DNA of 33,081 nucleotides from Theodoxus fluviatilis (taxonomy: Eukaryota > Mollusca > Gastropoda > Cycloneritida > Neritidae). Shown here one piece after another: positions 18,995 to 30,751 of this stretch (position 1 is its first letter; every line of letters starts with the position of its first letter). The DNA is taken from positions 239,075 through 272,155 of the forward strand of contig JAWQFJ010001806.1 in assembly GCA_034096865.1 (NCBI GenBank), in the 5' to 3' direction. The notes beneath the pieces are model-generated. The model did not search any database. It saw nothing but the letters and a program-made list of their open reading frames with translations, and had not been told where the DNA came from. The position numbers and the translations under genes were made by a program.

Positions 18995-21900
18995 GTGAGT
19001 CAATGATTTACTTGTGTTATTGCTTGTTTGTGTGATTGATCGTTTGTTTGTTTACTTCATTGTTTCCTTTTACAGAGACGCTCTCTCGGCTTGTCACCGC
19101 GAGGTGTAGCTTATCTGTAATGTGTTTAGTAGTCTCACAATTCAAATAGATGTACGTACAGTGGGGGACGAAAAGTGTCCAATGGTGTCCTTAAGTTTTC
19201 TGTTCTGCAAAGACGTTGGAAACTGAAGCTTGTTTCAAGCATAAAATTAGCCAATGCTACCAACAGAAAATTGATCTACATTAGTCAACGTTACACTGCA
19301 AAATCTTGACTGCTTAAGGCATGCCATCTGTGAGCTATAAGGGTATATTGGTCTCACCATCCAGGAGTAAAACCAGGTATCTGAGAGGGCAGTGCTGGCG
19401 CACTGTAGTGCGATTAACCCATGTTTGCGGCCATGTGCCAGCATCGGGTTGTAATACTTCCCACGGGGTGGAGTTGGTGCTGGTACTGATTATGTGTCTT
19501 AAATATCTGACACTGTGTTTGTTGTCAGGTGCAAGTGACGGATGGATCAAACGGCCATATAAACCATCTTTATTCATTGAGGGAGATGTACATGGAGACA
19601 AGTGCAGTATTTACTATAAAAGATAGTCCTTAGTCCTTTCTGATCCACAATTAGGGAGACTGTAGCTTCCTTTACCACACATATCTGTCAGGTATTATTA
19701 CTCAACGCTCATCTGGGAATTCGTGAACATTATCCGTTAAGCATGGGTTGTTATTGTCTGTACGGGATATTACGTTCGACAACCAATAAAAATGACAGCC
19801 TTTATACTCTTTCCGTTGATTAAAATGACTAACTAAAGACTCTGTAACAAGTGCATCTTAGGTGACCATTGACATTTGCCAAATAAAACAAGTTAGTGGT
19901 TCATTACTCTCAGGAAATACTGGGGGACTAGAGAAAAGACCCATGACAGCTGGGAAAGACGAGCAAAACTAAATATAGGGATTCGGGTCATCCGGGCATG
20001 TAAGGCCGATACAGCAGCCGCTGATACAGGGCAGTGTAGACAGGAGAAGACAACACAGACCTTGATAGCTCAGCTGGTAGAGCATTTCGAGCGCTAACCG
20101 AAAGGTCGCGGGTTCAGTCCCCGCCTGTGTCCCACGCAGGGCTTCGGCTCTGTATTTTAAACTAAAGTTGCATAGATTACCAGACGGATTGCACATATTA
20201 AAACGTAACAGTTGTCCTCAAGAACAGAGCGCAGGGTAGAAGGAACTGCCAGTCAGTTGTTCAGTCATTGTCGAACTTTCACTGTGCATAAGGAAAATAT
20301 TTTCATATAGGTATTTTTAAAAATTGCGAGCCGTTTGTCCGGTGCTCAAAGCGACTATATTTACCTCTTCATTATTTTGTTGAACTTAACTGAAGAAGAG
20401 TCATCACCCAGATGACTGCAAACTGTTTCTATCATTTCATGACGAACTAGAGGAGAATCATCAAGCAGATGACTGCAAACTGTTTCTAGCATTTCATGAC
20501 GAACTACAGGAAAATATTCAATCAGATGACTGCGCAATGTCTCTATCAGTTAATTACTACCTAGAGGAGAGTCATCAACTAGATGACTGCATATTGTTTC
20601 TATCAGTTTGTTATTATCTAGAGGAGAGTCATCAACTAGATGACTGCACATTGTGTCTATCAGTTTGTTACTAACCAGAGGAGAGTCATTCACTAGATGA
20701 CTAGGCCGTGTGCTGGACTATTGCAGGTACGGATCCAGGCTGGTACAGATCGACGACTACTATGAAAATGACGAGATTGGGGCCCTGGCAGAGAGGTCTG
20801 GCACCACAGACTTCTGGATAGGTACAGTCTGAGTCGCAATGTCATGAGAGTATTGTTTGTTGAGCACGTTATGCTCTGCTGATTTAACTTATCTTTGCCA
20901 TTATCTTTTAAACGATACCGTTTTGTTTATCACAGTGTTTTGATGTCTGGCACCTAGTGTTGCAAAAGAAAATGTCCTTTTCCTTTTTCTTGCAATCAGA
21001 AAAATATATCCTACCTAATCAATTTATTTTGTGCTAGCTGTATGTTTTTGACATGCTTTGTTTTCTGGTGTTCAGTTCTGTGCGCTTTTCATGTTCAATG
21101 GGTTGATGGCATTTCTCTTCATAGGTCCAAATCGATTGGGTAAGTCTGACATTTGAATGATTTTTCTTGCCTGCAGCATACGTTTATATGTTGTAGTAGA
21201 TTCTCGATAGTCTTTACATTCACGTTTGAAGCTATATGCTGCAATATGGGTGCTGCTCTGCTTAAAAGGACCTCCTCTTTCATGATCACAATTACATCCC
21301 TCGATGGTTGTTCGAACGTGGTTACTGATAATAATTTTCTGTAAAAAGATTAAAGAGTAAATATTTCACGCACTGACATCGGTTTCGAAGTGATCAAACA
21401 ACAGTGTGCATGACAAAGTCTCGTGAATTTTTTTCTTCTTCATACCATGAAGACGGTAGGTAACATCTAGTGAGCAGTGCCCATGTCAACGTTCACTAGA
21501 GCACTACGCTATGCCTAGGCAATCCCAAAGATGTCGAAATCAACCCCGTATATTGTTCTTCTGGAAATAAATTCATTCAAGGCTCTCATTCCATTAACAC
21601 ACGAAACATGTATACCACGAAATGTGCGCTTTACACTGTAGATTGTCTTTCCCAAAAAGCTCGCTTGTAGACCCTTGTTAGATGTCGTATTCCCCCAACA
21701 TAACAATGATATAGTCTCTGCCATTCCCGCTAAACCTATCCATTAAACGGAACAAACACTTTCACCAATACTCTCGATCCTTCCTATAGCTGCTAAACAT
21801 GAAATTTTCCCTTGCCCTCTCACGCTCGACACGCATTCTCATCTTAATTAAGTATCCTGTTATCAAGAATCGCTCGTGTTTCCCATTTACGTTTGCAAGA

Positions 21901-23750
21901 CACTTTCCACAGTACTGTAAACTTGTATAGTACAGACACCAATGCTGCGCACACAGTAACGACATACTGATAAAAATGAATCTACGAGTAAATCTGAGTC
22001 ACGCGCATACTATTGCAGCTCCATTTGCAATGTTCACATGAACGTGTTTTTATCATGCATGTGGTTGTCAAGAGAAATTAAGACGAGTTTGTTTGGTTTT
22101 GTTTTGTGTTGTTTTGTTTTCGTGTTTCGCATCGCTAAATGTTCCGCCTCAAAATCCAAACCCACGTTTTACCCAGGGAATATGGCATAGTAAACACGGA
22201 TCTAGGGAGGCCATTGTGATCTGGGGCAATACGACATTTAATGTCTGTAGATACTTTTTTTGTTTTGGGCAACCATTGGCAGAGCAAACCAAAGGAGGCA
22301 TCGGTTTAAAATCGGCAAAGTAGTTTATTGGTCGTCTACTAGTTGTATAGCAGGCGCATAAATGGCACTTTCGTGCTTGCAAGCATGTATGGGTTTGGAC
22401 AGACTGAACATTTGTCGCAGCTCAAATCGAAAGCTTGCCAGTAGCAGGGCACAACAAGAGGACGAGAGTGATCCGTATTTTCCCAAGGAATTGTTATCTC
22501 TTCTTTTTTTATTATTTACTCATGTACTTTTTCTTACTTAACAGAAATATGAAAATAGTAGTTGAAAATAAAATCGTATTCACAAATTGTATGGGTTGTC
22601 AGCTTCAAAACAAGTGATATAATAATTTTGTATGCGTCCTCTTGTCGTGTCTTCATTTATGCAAAGCTGGGAGTCGTTATTTTTTCATCAGACATATACT
22701 GTTGCTATGTGGTTTGAATACTCCGGAAACATGATGTCATATGCTAAGTACTGTGCTCTTTCTGGTGTTGCATGAATACGAGTTACAAAGTGAACAGATC
22801 GCCATTTGGGTTGGGACTTTTGTGTGACCTTGCTTCTCGTGGTTGCTTGACGTTGGTTTGCGGCAGCAAATGCCTACAAGACTTGCTGTGCATGAGAAAA
22901 CGCATGTGTGGATGTGCAAGATGGTGTGCATGTATGCAAAAAGCAAAGTGTATGAATATGTGATACGTACTTTACGTATTGATCTGGAGGAAAACTTTCC
23001 TTAACCAAATCCATGTTCAAACTTTTCTTGAAATAAAAAAGCTCAGACTTATTAATCCGGTGTTGCCATACACGCTAGTTGTCATTTGTTTTTCGCTATG
23101 CAAGCAACATAACATTCTTCCCAAACTTGATTTCTAAAAACCATTGCAATTTCTTCACAGCCAAAAATTGCTTTCAACTGATTAGAGAAGAATGAAAAGC
23201 TCGAGTATGAACTTATCTTTTTACCTCGTATAACCAGGTGGAATCAACTTCAGTTGATGGTTTGCAAGTTTCATTTCTGTGTATTTCTAACTTTGTGTGG
23301 TAGAGTCGACGTCTCTCTGAAGGTTTTAGTGAACTATGAAATGTTGTATTTACTTTCGTGTGATGATGTCAGCCATACTGTGGGTTTCATTTCCTTTCTG
23401 TAGGTGCGCGCTTGCGTATGTTTGCCTTGGTGTTGACGTTTGGCATGAGCGTAAAAGAATGGAGGAATTGATAAATTAATGAACGTCCACGTGCATGAAT
23501 GATGAATAAATTAATGAATGAATAAATTAATGCATGCATGAATGGATGAATGAATAAATGAATGATTTGTTTATCACGTAAGCAAGTGTAAACCATAATA
23601 TGACACGAACATATTATGAGTTCTTCCAAACAATGAAACATGCGGACGAAATGCTGTGATGCGTGAGTCCCTGTATTCTTCAATTTCCCGTATCACCACA
23701 ACAGGTCCATATATTCATGTATGTACATGTGCAAGTGTGTGTGAGTGTAC

Positions 23751-23781
<31 letters not shown>

Positions 23782-24021
23782 AGCGTGCGTACGAATGTGC
23801 ATTCGCAAGTGTGTGTGTGACTGCGTACGTGCCTGCGTGCGTGTGTGTGTGAGTCTGGGTGTGTGCATGGATCTGGGTATGTTTGTATACATACTTGTGT
23901 ATACGTGTGCGCACGTGAGTGCGGGTGTGTGTGTGCGCGCGCGCGCACGTGCATGTGAGTGTGTGCGTTTGTGTATTGTCATTTTGTCTGGAGGTCTTGC
24001 GTCATACTTGTAAGTTTTGCT

Positions 24022-24053
<32 letters not shown>

Positions 24054-24095
24054 GTCCCTGTCTGTCTGTCTGTCTCTCTCTCCTCTCTCTCTGTC

Positions 24096-24194
<99 letters not shown>

Positions 24195-27100
24195 AGCTCT
24201 CTCGCTGCTCACTGAGAAATATCACCCCTCCTTCGTCCCAGATGCGAACCGACAGGAGGCCCCCGTCAACGATGAGAACGTGCTGTACCAGTCTAGCGGC
24301 GCCACCAGCACAGTGGACATTGGCTACTGGAACAACGAGCAGCCTGACCCCACCAACAGGAGGTGTGTCTACGTCACCAAGGTGAAGGACGAATTCCGAT
24401 GGCAGTTTGGCCCCTGTGAGAGGAAGGCAACCTACGTATGTCAAAGGCCCGCCTGCGCTATGGGTATGTACTGCAGTAAGGACGAATGAAAGGATTGAAG
24501 AAAGAAAGAAACAAGAAAGGAAATAAAAAGATAGAGAGAAAGAGGGAATGAGAAGATATAGAAGAAATAAAGAGCAATTGAACAAACAAACGAATCAGGA
24601 TTACAATCGTCGTTCTCGTGTTGAAGTTAGAGAATATCCCCTTGATGAATATATGTAAATGTCTCCGAGTGTACAGAGTATACAGAGTGGCTGTTGTCGT
24701 TTAGCATTAGTATTAGTGGTATGTACATTATTTAGTAGTGATTATCATCAATTCTACGGGAAGTCGGCCTAAAAATGAAATCGTTTGTTCGTTCATTTGT
24801 TTGTTAAATGTTTAGAAAGTGTTAGAAATCAACTCGTCCACCATTTTTGAAAACGGATCACACTTGAGATAGTGTCGTGATGTCTTTGGTCCGGTGTTTT
24901 CCCACAGACACCTTCCAGTGCCTCAACGGCAAGTGCATCAACACTATGGTCACGTGCGACGGCGAGGACGACTGTGGTGACGGGTCTGATGAACTCAACT
25001 GTAGTAAGTTGCTTCACTTCGTCAGTGTCCTTGGGCGTCCCAGAGTCTCCCTCCAAAATCTCTCCAGTTTCTGTCTTTCTGTGTGTAATACAATCTATCT
25101 CCAGTCTCCCTCTACAATCTCTCTCCAAAGTCTCTGTCTCTCTGTGTGTAATACAATCTATCTCCAGTATCCTTCCACAATCTCTCTATGCAGTCTCTGT
25201 CACTGTCTTTTTGTGTGTAATAAAATCTCTCTCCACAGTCTCTGTCTTTCTGTGTGTAATACAGTCTCTCTCCACAGTCTCTGTCTCTCTGTGTGTAATA
25301 CAACATCTCTCCAGTCTCTGTCTTTCTGTGTGTAATACAATCTCTCTCCACAGGCTCTCTCTCTGTGTGTAATACAACATCTCTCCACAGTCTCTGTCTC
25401 TCTGTGTGTAATACAACATCTCTCCACAGTCTCTGTCTCTCTGTGTGTAATACAATCTCTCTCCACAGTCTCTGTCTCTCTGTGTGTAATACAATCTCTC
25501 TCCACAGGCTCTCTCTCTCTGTGTGTAATACAGTCTCTCTCCACAGTCTCTGTTTCTCTGTGTGTAATACAATCTCTCTCCACAGTCTCTGTCTCTCTGT
25601 GTGTAATACAACATCTCTCCAAAGTCTCTGTCTCTCTGTGTGTAATACAATCTCTCTCCACAGTCTCTGTCTTTCTGTGTGTAATACAATCTCTCTCCAC
25701 AGTCTCTGTCTCTCTGTGTGTAATACAATCTCTCTCCACAGTCTCTGTCTCTGTGTGTGTAATACAACATCTCTCCACAGTCTCTGTCTCTCTGTGTGTA
25801 ATGCAATCTCTCTTCACAGTCTCCATCCCTCTGTGTGTAATACAATCTCTCTCCACAGTCTCTGTCTCTCTGTGTGTAATACAATCTCTCTCCACAGTCT
25901 CTGTCTCTCTGTGTGTAATACAATATCTCTCCAAAGTCTCTGTCTTTCTGTGTGTAATACAATCTCTCTCCACAGTCTCTGTCTCTCTGTGTGTAATACA
26001 ATCTCTCTCCACAGTCTCTGTCTTTCTGTGTGTAATACAATCTCTCTCCACAGGCTCTGTCTCTCTGTGTGTAATACAATCAATCTCCACAGTCTCTGTC
26101 TCTCTGTGTGTAATACAATCTCTCTCCACAGTCTCTGTCTCTCTGTGTGTAATACAATATCTCTCCAAAGTCTCTGTCTTTCTGTGTGTAATACAATCTC
26201 TCTCCACAGTCTCTGTCTCTCTGTGTGTAATACAATCTCTCTCCACAGTCTCTGTCTCTCTGTGTGTAATGCAATCTTTCTTTAGTCTCCATCCACAATC
26301 TCTCTCCAGTATCCTTCCACAATATCTCTCCACAGTTTCTGTCTTTCTGTGTGTAGTACAATCTCTGTCTCTCCAGTCTCCCTCCACAATCTCTCTCTAC
26401 AGTCTCTGTCTTTCTGTGTGTAATACAACATCTCTCTACAGTCTCTGTCTTTCTGTGTGTAATACAATATCTCTCTACAGTCTCTGTCTTTCTGTGTGTA
26501 ATACAACATCTCTCTACAGTCTCTGTATTTCTGTGTGTAATACAACATCTCTCTACAGTCTCTGTCTTTCTGTGTGTAATACAACATTTCTCTACAGTCT
26601 CTGTCTTTCTGTGTGTAATACAGTCTCTCTCCACAATCTCTCTCCACAGCCTCTCTCCCCAGCCTCTCTCCACAGCCTCTCTGCATAGTCTCCCTTCACA
26701 GCCTCTCTCTACAGCCTCTCTCCACAGCCTCTCTGCACAGTCTCTCTCTACAGCCTCCCTTCACAGCCTCTCTCTACAGCCTCTCTCCACAGCCTCTCTG
26801 CACAGCCTCCCTTCACAGCCTCTCTGCACAGCCTCTCTCCACAGCCTCTCTGCACAGTCTCTCTGCACAGTCTCTCTGCACTGTCTCTCTGCACTGTCTC
26901 CCTTCACAGCCTCTCTCTACAGCCTCCCTTCACAGCCTCTCTCCCCAGCCTCTCTCCTCAGCCTCTCTCCACAGCCTCTCTGCACTGTCTCCCTTCACAG
27001 CCTCTCTCCACAGCCTCTCTCCCCAGCCTCTCTCTACAGCCTCTCTCCACAGCCTCTCTGCACAGTCTCTCTCTACAGCCTCCCTTCACAGCCTCTCTCT

Positions 27101-29200
27101 ACAGCCTCTCTGCACAGCCTCCATTCACAGCCTCTCTCTACAGCCTCTCTCCACAGCCTCTCTGCACAACCTCCCTTCACAGCCTCTCTCCACAGCCTCT
27201 CTGCACAGCCTCCCTTCACAGCCTCCCTTCACAGCCTCTCTCCCCAGCCTCTCTCCACAGCCTCTCTGCACTGTCTCCCTTCACAGCCTCTCTCTACAGC
27301 CTCTCTGCACAGCCTCCCTTCACAGCCTCTCTCCCCAGCCTCTCTCCACAGCCTCTCTGCACTGTCTCCCTTCACAGCCTCTCTCTACAGCCTCCCTTCA
27401 CAGCCTCTCTCTATAGCCTCTCTCTTCAGCCTCCCTTCACAGCCTCTCTCTACAGCCTCTCTGCACAGCCTCCCTTCACAGCCTCTCTCCCCAGCCTCCC
27501 TCCACAGCCTCTCTCCCCAGCCTCTCTCCACAGCCTCTCTGCACTGCCTCCCTTCACAGCCTCTCTCTACAGCCTCCCTTCACAGCCTCTCTCTACAGCC
27601 TCTCTGCACAGCCTCCCTTCACAGCCTCTCTCCCCAGTCTCCCTTCACAGCCTCTCTCTACAGCCTCTCTGCACAGCCTCTCTGCACAGCCTCTCTCTAC
27701 AGCCTCTCTCCACAGCCTCTCTGCACAACCTCCCTTCACAGCCTCTCTCCACAGCCTCTCTGCACAGCCTCCCTTCACAACCTCTCTCTACAGCCTCCCT
27801 TCACAACCTCTCTCTACAGCCTCTCTCCACAGCCTCCCTGCACAGTCTCCCTTTACAGCCTCTCTCTACAGCCTCTCTCCACAGCCTCTCTGCATAGGCT
27901 CTCTCCACAGCCTCTCTCCACAGCCTCTCTGCACTGCCTCTCTCCACAGCCTCTCTGCACAGTCTCCCTTCACAGTCTCTCTGCACAGCCTCTCTGCACA
28001 GCCTCCCTTCACAGCCTCTCTCTACAGCCTCTCTGCTCAGCCTCCGTTCACAGCCTCTCTCTACAGCCTCTCTGCTCAGCCTCCCTTCACAGCCTCCCTT
28101 CACAGTCTCTCTCCACAGCCTCTCTGCACAGTCTCCCTTCACAGCCTCTCTCTACAGCCTCTCTCCACAGCCTCTCTGCATAGCCTCTCTCCACAGCCTC
28201 TCTCCACAGCCTCTCTGCACTGCCTCTCTCCACAGCCTCTCTGCACAGTCTCCCTTCACAGTCTCTCTGCACAGCCTCTCTGCACAGCCTCCCTTCACAG
28301 CCTCTCTCTACAGCCTCTCTGCTCAGCCTCCCTTCACAGCCTCTCTCTACAGCCTCTCTGCTCAGCCTCCCTTCACAGCCTCCCTTCACAGCCTCTCTCC
28401 ACAGCTTCTCTGCACAGTCTCCCTTCACAGCCTCTCTCTACAGCCTCTCTCCACAGCCTCTCTGCACAGCCTCTCTGCACAGTCTCTCTGCACAGCCTCT
28501 CTCCCCAGTCTCCCTTCACAGCCTCTCTCTACAGCCTCTCTCCACAGCCTCTCTGCACAGCCTCTCTCCACAGCCTCTCTGCACAGCCTCTCTCCACAGC
28601 CTCTCTCCACAGCCTCTCTGCACTGCCTCTCTCCACAGCCTCTCTGCACAGTCTCCCTTCACAGTCTCTCTGCACAGCCTCTCTGCACAGCCTCCCTTCA
28701 CAGCCTCTCTCTACAGCCTCTCTGCTCAGCCTCCCTTCACAGCCTCTCTCTACAGCCTCTCTGCTCAGCCTCCCTTCACAGCCTCCCTTCACAGCCTCTC
28801 TCCACAGCTTCTCTGCACAGTCTCCTTTCACAGCCTCTCTCTACAGCCTCTCTCTACAGCCTCTCTGCACAGCCTCTCTGCACAGCCTCTCTGCACAGTC
28901 TCTCTGCACAATACGTTGCATTTGCGTTTGTGTTACAGCCTCCAGGTGCTCTTATGTGTACAAAACGATGTCTGGAACAGTGAAGTCGCCCAATTTTCCA
29001 ACCAACTACGACAACACCCTCAACTGTCGCTACGTCATCGAGGTTCCTCTCGGCTACAACGCTCGCATTCAGGTCAGTCGTGTTTGGCAGTAGAAGCTGT
29101 AGAAACTTATATTTAGTCCCGCATGACCTGTCACGAAGAACATTAATATGTGAAATATACATAGCTCTTGTTTAATGGGTTGAGAGAGAGAGAGAGAGAG

Positions 29201-29244
<44 letters not shown>

Positions 29245-30703
29245 TGTGTGTGTATAGTCAACTCATTATTGTCAAGCATTACACTTTGTGGGAATTAGTG
29301 GGGCAAATCTATAAGAAAAACATCTCAGTCATAGGTACCCTTTGTCGTCTTCTCCCATAGAATATATGGGAATGATTATTTAAATGAACCTACAGTTTAA
29401 TGGGTGACTAAATAGTTTTTCTTGAGGACTGTGAGACCTTGTAGCAAGGCATTGTTATCGATGTGAAACTGTAACAAAGCACTTGAAAACACCTTTATCG
29501 TCCAATTGACCGGAAGTTGAAGGACGTGATATATTTGTGTTCTTTTTGGGAACCAACGCCCTCGTTCTCCTGCAGTTCAACACGTTCGACACGGAAGAGC
29601 AGATGGACACCGTACAGGTGCTGGCTGGAGGGATGACTGAGGCCAGCTCCATACTTCTGTCCACACTGTCAGGCATCAAGAGTGGCGTGACATTCACTAG
29701 CAACAACAACTTCCTCATGCTCAAGTTCACCAGCGATGACGCCAACACCAACCAAGGCTTTACCGCCGATTTTTCAGCCCGTGAGTTGCTTCCCTTAATG
29801 TTCATGGTCATCTCCCTTTGCAGCTGGGACGAGATGACGCCTGTCAACAAAGTTGATACTTTTTATCTTAGGTTAGGCAATGAATTTGGTGACAAAACGG
29901 TATTTTATATAAAACAATGCTTTAACTATTTCAGATTACATTAGGGCCATACAGAAATAAGATCATGTTATTGCTTATGCATACACGTACACTAATGTGC
30001 TTGCTTATTATGTGCAATATCAGTCCGGTCATCTAACCAATTATCCACTTTTCCAGCATTGTATGTGCCATGCAGTGCGTCCTGAAAAAAGTGTTTTTGT
30101 TTCATTCAGACAAAATTATAACAATTAAATTGTTGAGCTTGTGCCAAAAGCCAGAACGAAATTGTTGACATACGAGTATATCTTATAATTTGTCAACACA
30201 AACAAAACTTTCAGATAATAATATGTGTACTTTGACATAATTAGGTCGTCTCCTTAAGGGCTAAGAGTCGCATTTACACAGTTGTCTCCACAGTATTTCA
30301 ATTCTGTTGACAACAGTTTGATTTGTGCTTTTGACACACACAACTGCGGAATTCTTGTATCAGATATTACTATCAGTGTTGTCTCCTGCCACACGGTAAA
30401 CATCTTTTAAAATTTCGTTTCAGTTTTTTTTACACAGGTAAGCCGCCATACTAATATCACTCACGATTGACAAAGCTGCACAGGTTGCTATTAGGCTGAC
30501 ATGTGATGAGTGTAAGAAACCAGTGTCCGTTTCCACAGTGAAGAGCACGACTCTGACGCCTCGCAACATGCTGACGGCCAATGCCACGATCCAGACCCTT
30601 TCTCCCCCACTCTTCTCTGGCTCGTACCTGGGTGGTCAAGACTACACTTGGATCATCTCTGCTGACCACTGGACCAAGGTGGTCACCATTGAGGTAAACG
30701 TAC

Positions 30704-30751
<48 letters not shown>

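Larger units (their letters stand above)
18995..20726 (+). other. Intron with SINE-like element and 57-bp minisatellite
   Basis: Donor GTGAGT, acceptor TTGCAG. Apart from the tRNA-like element (about 20058-20134) and the 57-bp repeat array (20388-20702) I recognise nothing. A small GC-richer stretch near 19370-19500 contains an inverted repeat CGCACT-GT-AGTGCG. The acceptor lacks a clear pyrimidine tract because the minisatellite extends almost to it. Confidence 0.8.

Noticed and set aside
20058..20134. Functional tRNA gene
   Set aside because: Acceptor stem does not pair, the anticodon stem has a mismatch and position 33 is not T. Kept as a SINE-like or pseudogene feature.
25186..26688. Long open frames of up to 395 codons on both strands with 13-residue peptide repeats
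   Set aside because: They lie entirely within a 39-bp tandem array. Several frames on both strands are open at once, and the area is an intron between two clear exons. Open length follows from the unit being a multiple of three.
27593..28831. Arg/Glu/Cys/Ala-rich minus-strand frames resembling a repeat protein
   Set aside because: They derive from a 13-bp satellite, appear in shifted copies, and have no start context, codon bias or unique sequence.
25064..28912. CRISPR-like array of regularly spaced repeats
   Set aside because: Units are contiguous with no unique spacers, within a eukaryotic intron. It is a satellite.
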